Made by a program: the position numbers and the translations under genes. A model generated the notes under the pieces. That model was not told the origin of the DNA. It worked only from the letters and a program-made list of their open reading frames with translations, and did not search any database. 64,000 bases of DNA from Glandiceps talaboti (taxonomy: Eukaryota; Hemichordata; Enteropneusta; Spengelidae): assembly GCF_964340395.1 (NCBI RefSeq), contig NC_135564.1, positions 7,453,361 to 7,517,360 of the forward strand, written 5' to 3'. This document shows positions 52,431 to 64,000 of this stretch, in pieces; position 1 is the stretch's first letter, and every line of letters begins with the position of its first letter.

Positions 52431-54337
52431 AGTCAGTTTACAAACGTTTGTTTTATAAGCACGTTATGCAATGTTACGATTCACCACGTGTTATTGACCC
52501 CACCATGAAACCGGGGTATGAACATGGATGTAAAGTTTCAAAGATACGTTCGCATTTCTTCAACAGATTTGTACAAGACTTGTAGAAATTAAAGCTTTTG
52601 ATGATATCCTTACTTTATTGATCATATATATAGATTATGCCTGTTGTAAATCTTGCGAATGATAATACTGTCATCCGAGTTAACACCTGGGACCAACTGA
52701 TCAAGGGGTATCGTACACTGTAAACATATGTTTACACCACTCCCACTACTGTCACGCCGCCATCTTTGATTTAGAGGACCGACATACCTATTATTTGAGC
52801 AGCATTTTCAATTTTCTGTATTTTTTCACACCTAAACCTTTATTATGCATTTAAACTGCAGACATTGTTCTGATGACGATATCTAGACGATATCAAACCC
52901 CGAGCTAAAAACGACCTTCTTTGGAGTCGTGTCATTTGAAAATTAATCCACACTTTTTTGTCATAAATGTGTCTAATACCTCGTAGTCCAGTTCTGGAGT
53001 AGATGTTACCCTATTGACAACGACTTACTAATTGTCTAACGTAAACTATCAGAAGGTCTCAACAAGCTTCATATACTATTAACACGATAAAACGAACATG
53101 TTCGTATTGCTCTCTTGCTTTCGTCTCCAGCCATTTGTGACAAAAAAGCGTCGTCTGAGTTAGAAGCTTCCTTCTTATTAGCTAATTGAGCTGGACAATT
53201 TGAAGGCTGCCTTCTGTTACACAGAGTGCTTTCATATAGTAAGATATATAGTTCAAACTGCTTCAACTAGATTAACCGCGATGTGACTTCTTTATAAATG
53301 TCAAGGTTATGATAATAGATATCACAAGTCATATAAGACTCATACATATGAATCAATCTAATCACGACTCCAAATAAACGCACACAACTTTATTAACCGT
53401 CACTTCACATTGGGTACTTGATTATACTTGATATAACAACGCGAAAGACAAAATAACATTTGACAACACATATATTTACATGCACAAATCACTCTGCTCT
53501 GCCAGCAATGCCGATTCCCGTTACCATGTGAACGCACATGCGCTCTTTCTACCCTGTCAGGAAACCCTGGCATTTTAGGTTTCTGTACTTAGATCAGGTT
53601 ACTTACTTCTAGGGGTACATTGTAGTAAGTGACAGACGGAAAACAGAACCTTTTGTACATTAAATCACACACGACACAACACTATACAGTTAACTTCGAA
53701 AATTTACGAGCAAATTACTTCAATTTGAACATTAGTGTGTATAGAAGTGTTTACATAAACAGGCGGTTGATTGAACGGAGAGGTACAGGTACACATTAAA
53801 GGTGAGCGGTTTTAAGAGAAGGTCGCCGCGTTGGGTGTTCATTGTATTACGGAAGTGACAGCAATCGATAAACTACATTGTTTCGGTTATCACTGAAATT
53901 GTTGACTTTTGGACCTGTGCTGTATATGAGCAAAATTCAACGATGATCAAACCATCATGTGTGACACTCTGAACGTTTAGTCAGTCAAAATTAGTTTTGC
54001 ATTATCAAGGAAATTACTAGTGGCACCACATGGACAACTTTTGCTCTGACTGAAAGCGATGTATTTTTATAAATAGAAACGTAAAGTATGTGTATAGCCA
54101 TTCCTCATTACAATGATGTTTTAACGAAGTAAACGTTAATAGCATTTCCATCAAAAATCACCTAACCAAAGAACTGTGGGTTTCAGTTAGAGCCAGGTGG
54201 TTGATCATGCTAGATGAACTAAGTGACAATGTAACGTTACAGTTAAAATGATTGACACAGTGCTGGACGTTGAAGACACATAAAATCAAGTATTTGAACG
54301 TATGGTTCATTTCACTGTGAATGTAATATAAGAGTAT

Positions 54338-54380
54338 GTTGTACAGCCCGAGAAAAAACACCGGTGCGTTTCCTTGCAAG
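54338..54380 (-). repeat. Dispersed repeat family B core, distant copy
   Basis: On the minus strand it reads TGCAAGGAAACGCACCGGTG followed by TTTTTTCTCGGGCTGTAC, matching the core at 24150-24184 and 22733-22770. Confidence 0.55.
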
Positions 54381-56063
54381 TGTATCATCATGAAGTATCA
54401 TCACATCATTGGCTGATAACAACGTCCTACACACGAGGTCAGACTATCATGACTATTGTAGAAGTTATACAATGACTTTTTGACCACACACATGTGCATT
54501 TGATGACCATTCAATGTTATCATCTCCCAGACATTTCAGTAACGTGGGGATGCAGCTCTTTGCTAGCTGGAGTTATTCAACTGCTTTTACCTACAGTGGG
54601 CCCAGAAATGTTATCTTTAATAAGTTAAACAACTTTTAGTGGATGTGGTGTAAGCTGCTTTAATGAACTCGAGTCTGGCTATAGTGTACATATTGCACCA
54701 ACCTCGTGCTCCGCTACGCTGCGCATTATCTTCACTATGCATATACTATCACATAGCCCTTTTCTCGTTCATTAACCGTTACATAAAGCAAGACTTAGGC
54801 TATTAATGATCAGAATAACCTAAATTGGATCGAATTCCACTACACAAACATCAAAAAAGTATTTCAATTACCCGAATGTCATTTTGATGTATGTGTTGCA
54901 TGTATTCACAGTAAATCGTCGATTTAGCGATTTTCTCGACAACAAAACCCCTACTCGTATTTCGCAAGACAGACCAAACTTTAAAAGATTGACTTTACAA
55001 GTGGAAAGTATCAAACTTAAACTTATATAATGTCGGTGTATTTGTCTTTTGGAGATACACGGTTGTCCACGGGGTCTCCTCCTAAGAGTTTAAACTATTC
55101 GAGTCACTTTAATAAACGTGTTAATCGATAGCAACTTAGGTCGAGACACCTGAAATCAGTGAACCTCTAACATTACTCCTGCATCATCTACATATAAATT
55201 GACCAGTATTGTTGTGTAAATGTACAACTTTCATATCCAAAGTCATTACATTTTTTTTCTCAGGTCTTGAAATTGATTGGCTTGTTAGATTTCTTAAGGA
55301 TGTCAAGCTCTGTATTGCATCACTTAATTGGAGGTCGACCCTTACGAAAGACGACTGACGAAAGGTCGGAGAAAGCTGTTGTGGTCTTCGCTTCAATACT
55401 CAATATGTACGTGACTTCCCTACAAATGCCTGGAGGAAATACACAGAGGTTCAGACAGTTGTACGATGTGATGATGTATGAAGACATGTAGCTAGAATTC
55501 TAAGTCGCATGAGATAACAGATGTACAGTCTTCTCAGAAGGAGTACAAACATGCAAAGAGCTCATACTGTCACCTCTTACATTTATCCAAGGTTGTATAA
55601 ACATAACAAAGGTTTGAGTGATGAGTTTGAGTATATGAAGTAACACACTTTTTAAAAACCCTAATCTATTCATAGACCCTACACGTAGGGTATATGTTCT
55701 GTAGAACATCCTATAACACGTACGCTGGTTCAGAGATTTACCTTCAGTTCGGATTAAAAGTTTGCCGAGAGGCTAAACATTGGCATTTCAAATAGAGAAA
55801 AAATACTGATATTTGTGACGATTAGAGGCCAGGGTCTTTTTTTTAAAAGGTTGGATTATATGTACAATACATTACATTTAATATATTGCATTACTCAACA
55901 CCTCATCAGGTTGAACTTACTAAATATTCTGACCTTGAATTTTATGCATTATGGATTTCAACAGAATATGCCAACAGGGGATTTGTTATAGAGCTGTATG
56001 AATATCTTAGTTCATGTACATAATTTGAGGTTCTTCTCATGTAGCCGTTTTAGAAGGGATGAA

Positions 56064-56212
<149 letters not shown>

Positions 56213-59200
56213 GTACTTGTGTGGGAGCTCAATTGATTTAATTACTACGTATATATCATACGTATGTTCATGATGTTTGTGATGAGACTTCGTAACTCTA
56301 TTATACAAGTTGGATATTACTGATACATGTACTGCAGTGTTTAAGAATGGTTTCTACTTTTTTAAATTTCCTTTACTTACTTGAGTCATCTATGAAAAAA
56401 AAATACACTAAGATCTACACGTGAACTATGCCATTTTCATGTTTTCACCACTTTACAATATTAACGCTGAGCTCCTTGGCATGTAATTGCTTTGCGACTG
56501 GCAATTCAAAACAACAACGGTGTCTTTTCTCGAATAGGGATGAAGCACATGTTACCATGGTTATAGCGCTGAATCGCGAATGCTATTTAATTCATGCTCA
56601 ATTTGAATTGATCAACGTACAATCTCCGTTGAAAATCTGCGAAAATTAATGACTTCTGAATTTATCATCCGAATGCCTCTTTTGAGATAGTTAGTATGTT
56701 TTTCCAGGTTTAGAATGTTGAAGTGTTGTGTACGTCTAGCCTATGTCACAATAAGCAGCCACACACGGCCATGCCAGAAGCAATTTCCTCCCACGATATC
56801 GCCAAAGTCATGTTATGAACTTGAGAGCAAGATTAATGCGTCGAGCCGTACACAAAATATCGGTCTTTCAAGGCAGACGAATTTTACGAATTAGCGTTCA
56901 AGCAGATCCCTTACTTATATTATGGTATTGTCCATCGATCAATGATTCAGGTCGAAACGTGTTTTATGGATATCGTATATGTATATCTACGTCCACTTGG
57001 GTGAAAAATTTCCAAAATAATAAATCCATTCCTCGGTTTGCTGCTGACGACGTTCTACTAATCCTTTCGGTCACGTGACACCTACGATTTTACTTTAAGG
57101 TCACTGGTCTCAACTTGACGTCTAATACGTGCTTTTCCCCTAGGCACTTGAGATACGATGTACACAAGCTTGACTTGAGTGATTCACAATGAATGAATGT
57201 GGGTTTTAACTAGTTCAGCAAACAAAAAACAGCTACATTATTTACACGGGCAACATTGTATGTTAAATTGATTTGGGAAATTGAAGAGTTAGTTGACATC
57301 TTAGCTACATTTACAGACTTTAGAAAAACACTGCTGTTTTTCAGCGTTTTCTTTTATATTCACGCATTTGTTAACACTGAGACGAGGTAGCAGTTTGCCG
57401 TGGGCAGTACGTTTATGACTTCTAGGCCTTTTATAGAACACAGGCCATTTCTACACAACTCTATTATGTTCAAAACATCGCATTCCCCTTTCAAGAACTC
57501 TTTGTTGATATTATGCTATTGACGATGGCGTCGTCACGTTGCTTAGCAACAAAGTCAAGCGTCTAGGTCAAAGGTTGTACGAAGCAACAAACTGGTTCAT
57601 TTTTACCTGTTTCACGCAACATTCGCAGTCGAATATTGGCGTGCACGTGATAGTATTAATTATTCAAATAACAAAACATCTCGAATTCCATGCTATGCAA
57701 ATGAACTGTATATTTTTGCTTTTACTTTTCATCCCAAATTAGCATGTAACCTACGTTTTCAGTAATGGAATGTCCTAAAAGTGAGTTTAGGCTCCAGAGT
57801 GAACCAACAATTCATTTAGAAGTGTACTTACTTTCACACAACAACACACACACACCAATTTAAGGAAGGAATGCCCTGTTTTATATTCCAAACATGTGGT
57901 TTGAAGTGCAAATAAAACAACATTTTTTCAGCAAAAAGCGAATTCGCTCTGTCGCAACCCCAACCGTAAATGCTGTCTCAATTATAAAATACGTTGGTGC
58001 AAAAAACCGCGTTTCTTTAGTGCTACAGCTGTAAACCGTTCTCATAAAACCAAATGGTGGGCATGGCCCGATTTAACATAAACGGTTGAATTAATGTACA
58101 AGTAATAATACTTTCCGTTAACTACTTGTAATGGTCATTTTATGTTGCTGTCTTCAGACTCCGATTACAATGCTTGGCAAATTCTTCTGCCGGTGCATTT
58201 TGTAAACACCGTAACTAGCACCACTCGAGTTTTGTACTGGCTGATCCCCAGACCCGCATTTAGCTTTACGATGCTAAAAGTCACATTTCACCGCTAACAT
58301 GTCAAATTGTTTTGTAATGTTATTGCCATGATATCTACATACCAATAATCACCTAGGTGACAGAGGTTTAATCCCGACACACTTGAATACTTTCCATGTC
58401 CGTTCTAATCGTTTCATAATGGTATGAAAACAGTCACAGTTTTAAATGTGAGAAAACAAAAGGGGGACGAGTACTTGAAATGTAAACTAGCATTGCTCTA
58501 TATTTATTTATAATTGCAAAGGGTCGTTTATTTTGACTGACAATACCGGACGATTGAAATAATATACTTCCAAAGCATTCGTGTCTGAAAGGGGATTTGT
58601 TCTTGTTAACACATGTCAGTTTGTGGTATCCAGCGTACTGGTTTAAATGGAATGTTTTCAATGTGAATAATCTATACAACTGATTTTGATCCGTCATTGA
58701 CGCCTTTGCAGTAGTTGGACGAGATAGGGGGATGAAAATTTGTCTTGTTTTTACTAATTAATCGATTTCAAAATTTTCATTCCAGTTATAATATCCGTCT
58801 GATGAAATCAGCAGCCTCATCACCAAAGCAAATGTTAATCTGTGACTGCAAGGCTGTATCATATGAACTCAATGCGGGGACGTTTCCTTCCTTCCACTAA
58901 ATCCTTCTGGTAATCCTAAAATGTTTGCTGGTGTTTAGTTTCATTGAATGCCCGCCTGCGGTCATGCGTTATTATGTGTTTTAGGTGTCTAGGATTTTGC
59001 TTGTAATTTATTCAGTGTAGTCTGTGTTCCATACAGAGAAAAAAATCTTTCACTTGGATTTTTACATCTAACTACTCCAATTCTCGTTAAAATGCCGACT
59101 CGCAAAGTTTTATGATTTTACTTTTTCAATATGACTTAAATTAAGCTGAAATTTTGAGTCAAATGACGCAGACTGGCAGTGAAGACGGTTGTTGGCAAAA

Positions 59201-62024
59201 AGCCATAATTCCAAAGTATAAAACGTATGCAACGACCTTTAATAACTTTGTACATGTACATTGATACGGAGATTTTTTTGTAGCTTTGGGAAAGGATTAC
59301 TATATAGCAGCTTAACGAAGTGGGGTAAAGGATGAACTCACATACATCACATTCACAATAGACGCCATGAATAAACATAAATTTCACCATAGACTGCCCT
59401 ATTCAGATCAGTGGGGTTGCTCTCAATAGTTCTTCGAACTGTGTTTTCTGAGCAGCACAACAATGCGATCTTTACATTGTGATCGTTGCGGCATCCAAAG
59501 CCGGCCGTCGGAGTAAACATTTCAATGTGGTACAGTACGTGTCTTTTCGAAGTACTAATAAGTGGTTATTATTCATATCAAGTTCAAAGCCACATAACAT
59601 CCTAATATCTTCATTCAGTCTGTTACTACACTATACTTACATTGTAAAAATCAGCTTGATGGTTATCAGATCATGCCTACTACATGGGTCGACAAATTAA
59701 TCCACGGTTTAATAACATCCCATCTAATGAGATGAAATTAAATTGAACCTTATTGATACAACATTTCATTTAAATATATTCTGAACTAGTCTTTCTTGAT
59801 GACATGCCCCCCCCCCCCCATCAACTAGAATGTATGTGTTGTGTAATAATGTGTGGTGTCTATGGATGACTTCGAAGTTTGTCTGGAATTTAATAGAAAC
59901 TGAGTGTACATGTGTATTGTGCCAAAACCTTGAGGTTGGTAAGTATACAATTATACAGCTGCCGATATGCATGAGTACACCAACCACACATTTGAAGATC
60001 TCTATAACCATTAAGTTTGCGTTGATTTTGGTTGGCTGAGAGAAAAAAAAATGTGTTGTTTTCACACTCGTCGATATTGTTCATTAAGAAATTTCAAGTG
60101 TGGCACTGTGTTAGAAATCATTTAGCAGCATCATGTTCAGGAAAAAAATGGCCGCCATTGAAAACATAGTGCTGGACACTTGACCACACTTTCAAGTAGT
60201 AACCTTATATATATATGAGGATGTAATTATAAGAAACAAAAATTAGATCATGTGCACGTAGTGTGTCAATATTTCTGATGATCATAGCATATTGTTGTTT
60301 ATCTAACAAGGGGAATTTACGTCCAGACGTGATTTGTCGAATTCATTATTGCAATAGTCTCGTTCACGTAGTCACGATTATAGAAACGGAACAACAAGAA
60401 GGAGATTGTGCAGGCGCATCAAATTTCTCTTTCTGCTCACATTCCACCGTCATCTCCTACAGCATTTATCGAAATTACTTCGTTGGAATCCAACGCAATG
60501 CCACTTAAGTGTATCTTACTCAGTATTTGCATCTCATTGTATACACAAAGCTAACTTGCAGACAGAGCTGCATGGCAAATTAACCAAATTCAATGTAGTT
60601 CCTCGTGCGTGATATTCTCCAAACCTATGGCTGGGCTATACTTGGCCAAGTAGCACTCACCTAATAACAGACTCGTTAGTCTCTGCAATATACTATTCAC
60701 TGCAAGATATGTCAGAAGACATCAGCGTGTATAGCGTACCTTAAGTGGCTTGTTGAAAACTTCTCTGTCTTTTTTTTGTGCCAATACAACTCCTTGTCGG
60801 GGATTATGAAATCTGTCTATCGCTTTATGAATTGTGAGAGTCATAGCAACTCTCTGAAGTAATGTCCACAATATTTACACCTCCATTTTGAGAGGCGACG
60901 AATTCGTACAGTGATGTGAAACTTTTGCTTAATACTAAATTCTGGACTTATGTTGACAAATTGTGTTTCCTTTTTTGACTATGATAATTCGTGTGTTCTG
61001 CCTCGCCCAAGTTAAGAGACACTCACTACGCTGATATCAGTCATCAACTCAAAAGCTTTACCACCATAGCATGTCCGCGAAAAGAATTAATTAGTGATTC
61101 AAGTAGCAGCCAGTCTAACGTACATACCGAACAAATCAAAGCACTTCACATTATGTGAAGGCATGAAGCACAGTTGGTCAATTTGATTACTGGTCATTGC
61201 AATTGTGGTGCCATGACAGCGGCTCTGATTACCTTTCACAACGTGCCTTCAATTACCTTTCTGAACTGTTAAAAGAAATCCACTGTGGACTGCAATTATA
61301 ACACTAATAAAATCACTGCAATTACCAGAAGTGGAGACGAGTGTGTGCTAATCAAAGTGCCGAACTCTCAGCGATCGCTCACATATACAATTATGGTGTG
61401 AACAGGTATGTATAGAAAGCATATGAGAATAAAACCGAAATGAGGGGAAACTTTCTAGATGAGATTGTATTAACAAGAAAAGACTAACATCGTCGGTACA
61501 TTGATAAGTAAAAAAAACTGTTGAGTAAACCAGTTTCCTTGCAATTTCATGTAATCGTGATGTCGTCTTGGGAAATGCATTCCTTTACTTACTACGTGAC
61601 TTTTACAGCTCTTACCCTTTCATTTGGAAAGCAATAATACATTGAAATGCATCTGACATTCATTTAGTTTGGTCCCTTTGTGCATCGTTGACAACTGTCC
61701 CACCCGTTATCGAAAGACCTGAATATTTATACCAACATGCTGGTAGTGAATTACATTATAATGTTCTTCAACTGACCAAGGTTGTATCACAATACCTGTA
61801 GCCTTTACAAAGAGGAATTTGTTTGGTTGTAGTATCAAAGCTTGTGTAACTATTATACATGTATAGTAATATCTAGCAGTGTCATTCCAGACATTCAATA
61901 TGCCATGCAATCGCCGTAACACCTCGAGTCTTTACTTAATACTTGCATAAGATGGTTTACTGATCAAAAACACGTTGACGACTGTCTCTCTGTTTCTGCA
62001 CCCATTCGTTCAACATCTTTGCCA

Positions 62025-62135
62025 GTCTGTCTGTCTCTGAATGTCTACCTGTCTGTCCGTCCGTCCTCTCTGTCTGTCTCTGCCTCTGCTTGTCTGTCTG
62101 TCTGTCTATGTCTGTCACTCTCTCTCTCTCTCCCT
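62025..62135 (+). repeat. Degenerate CTGT/CT microsatellite
   Basis: Interrupted CTGT units grading into CT. Confidence 0.9.
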
Positions 62136-62740
62136 TTCTTGCTCCATTTAATTATGCATATACAATCATGTAACAGTAAATCGATTACGCAAAACAATAT
62201 TTTTCCACTGAATTGATTAATTAATCAGGGAACGTTAATTACATACTTAACTGATAACATTGACATTTGACATGTTTGAGTGACTGACAAGACTCAATGG
62301 TCGATTTTCTGGTTCCAAGATGCATTGCGCGAGAGGACGTTGTTTACATTTAGTCTTGTTTGACATATCATTTTCATCAAGAATAGTGGAAAGACATGTT
62401 AACGTCTTTGATTATGAGTGATTTTATGATAGAACAAAGACTAAACGCTATCAATAACAGAGGGGGATTTTACCTGAGGTGAACCCAGGGTACGGTCAGG
62501 TAACACTGAACCATCCCCATGAGTCACAAGCGCGTGCAAACCCCTCAGCGCGTACACAAATACATGACATTTTATGGAGAGACGCCCAATGCATCTTGGA
62601 ATCGGCAACAGTTCTATTATTGCTAAGGCATATCATGAACTCGAATATTATGTTTCTATCAATTTGTGATTGCCATGGGTAAATGAAAAGTATGTCAGAA
62701 ACTGTTAATATCAAAATATTAGTTAGTGTATGTTCGCATT

Positions 62741-63134
62741 AGGCCTAAAAGTATTTTTTTTTTGGATCCAGTTACCCGACCCCACCTAGTTTTTCACTGC
62801 CAACCCTAAACGTTTTCTTACGAATTTGAGAAAACAGTGAAAAAATCACGAAAATTGTGAAGTCTTGCAAGGAATAGTGAATGCAGAAACTGACAGAAAC
62901 TTAAAAAGACAATATAAAACTTTTTTTCCCTATCTGTAACGGCTGTACATCTGGTGAGAAGAAACCAATAACACAGAGACCAAATGGAAAACAACAGAAA
63001 ACATAACTACCTGAATTAGACACTCACATACGAAAAAAATATATATACATTAACAATAAAATAAAAAAATCTACCTACCCCACCTATTCTAATATTGAGC
63101 GTAATCGGAACCACACAATTTTTCTATTAGGCCT
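62741..63134 (+). mobile_element. MITE-like element bounded by AGGCCT
   Basis: The left end AGGCCTAAAAG is followed by TTTTTGGATCCAGTTACCC. The right end, read inward on the minus strand, is AGGCCTAATAG followed by TGTGTGGTTCCGATTACGC, an imperfect terminal inverted repeat. A 29.19-kb copy of the right end shows it is dispersed. About 394 bp, no open frame. Confidence 0.6.
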
Positions 63135-64000
63135 TTTACGTAACATAATGTATTTTATAATTTCAAGGTCTGAAGTCGATAACAAAGAAGGAACAAACGT
63201 ATGTTTAAATGTCATTCTTTATGTCAATGCACATGTTGAATATGTTACGTAACCACTGTTGACAATTAGTGCAATGTAAATTTAATCTGGCAAAAATGAT
63301 ATTAATAAACGTTACTATATTAAAAGCAGCACTAAGTGGAACTTGAACGTTTAAAATGTTCTGTTAGATATAACATGAAAGCATACTTCCACGAATATAA
63401 TGATTTACTCGTAATATTGTACACCCTGCAGTCTTGAATTACCACTGGGTAAACATATTTGTGTAGCAGTATGCATAATCATAGACCCTTCACGAAATGT
63501 TGAGTCTATGACACGATATAGTGCAATATATCCAAGTAAACTGACGCACGCAAAAATCAACCCCCCCCCCCCCAACATGAATTACCATTCAACTTACTAT
63601 ACTATTAGTGTTACCATACTACTTATAGATGAAATAGACCTGTAATTGACATGTACAATGTCCCAATTATTGGCATTTGAACAATTATCAGTGAATATAA
63701 TATAAAAAATAATACTCGAACTACTTGTGCAACGATGGTTTCATATTGGGTTCTGCTTATTTATTAATACATCTATACTGGGTTTTTTTATCTATTCAAA
63801 AGAAAAATATGAAATGATATTCCTGTTATGTAATGATACGATAGTAAAACAATATGGTGATGTTAAAATAAAATTGGATGAATATGCATTATGTTGGAAA
63901 TACAATCCATTTTTTTAATTATAGACAAGGGCCGCCATCTTGTATGAAGAGAAAGATTATGGAAATTTGACTTGAGGTTTTGTTAAATAATATGCCTGAG

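Noticed and set aside
55262-55491. Plus-strand open frame behind a good acceptor (T-run, CTCAG)
   Set aside because: The peptide is not recognisable and both strands are open here; not enough to call an exon.

Overview
The window is eukaryotic, AT-rich, intron-dominated DNA, probably from a marine invertebrate. The evidence is the spliceosomal exon structure, kilobase-scale introns, dense tetranucleotide microsatellites, and interspersed elements built like the Pearl/Helentron-type elements known from molluscs. The phylum cannot be fixed from sequence alone. No bacterial-style operons, rRNA, tRNA or CRISPR were seen.

One gene is recognised with confidence. Four minus-strand exons (29849-29530, 22039-21904, 18889-18795, 3649-3517) have consensus splice sites and matching intron phases. 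They splice in frame into about 228 residues forming the C-terminal half of the extracellular ligand-binding domain, plus the juxtamembrane segment, of a natriuretic-peptide-receptor-like protein (ANF_receptor fold; membrane guanylyl cyclase or clearance-receptor type). The N-terminal half should lie to the right of 29849, possibly beyond the window. The transmembrane, kinase-homology and cyclase exons should lie to the left of 3517. Neither was found here.

Two weaker coding signals lie upstream of the first visible receptor exon. One is a frame-broken minus-strand relic at 33.5-34.0 kb whose reading frames join into a TPR-like helix pair. The other is a minus-strand open exon at 39.66-39.85 kb behind a strong acceptor, with an RRM-like pattern. 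Both are hypotheses.

The rest is intron or intergenic sequence shaped by repeats. A family of at least five Pearl/Helentron-like elements is present, with subterminal inverted repeats, tandem cores of about 145 bp, an internal microsatellite and a 3' hairpin. There is also a diverged tandem array of about 300-bp units (26.17-27.6 kb), MITE-like inverted-repeat elements (25.14-25.32 kb and 62.74-63.13 kb, the latter with a second copy at 29.19 kb), a 37-bp inverted repeat bracketing 1.5 kb (50.86-52.40 kb), several dispersed repeat pairs, and about twenty long microsatellites.
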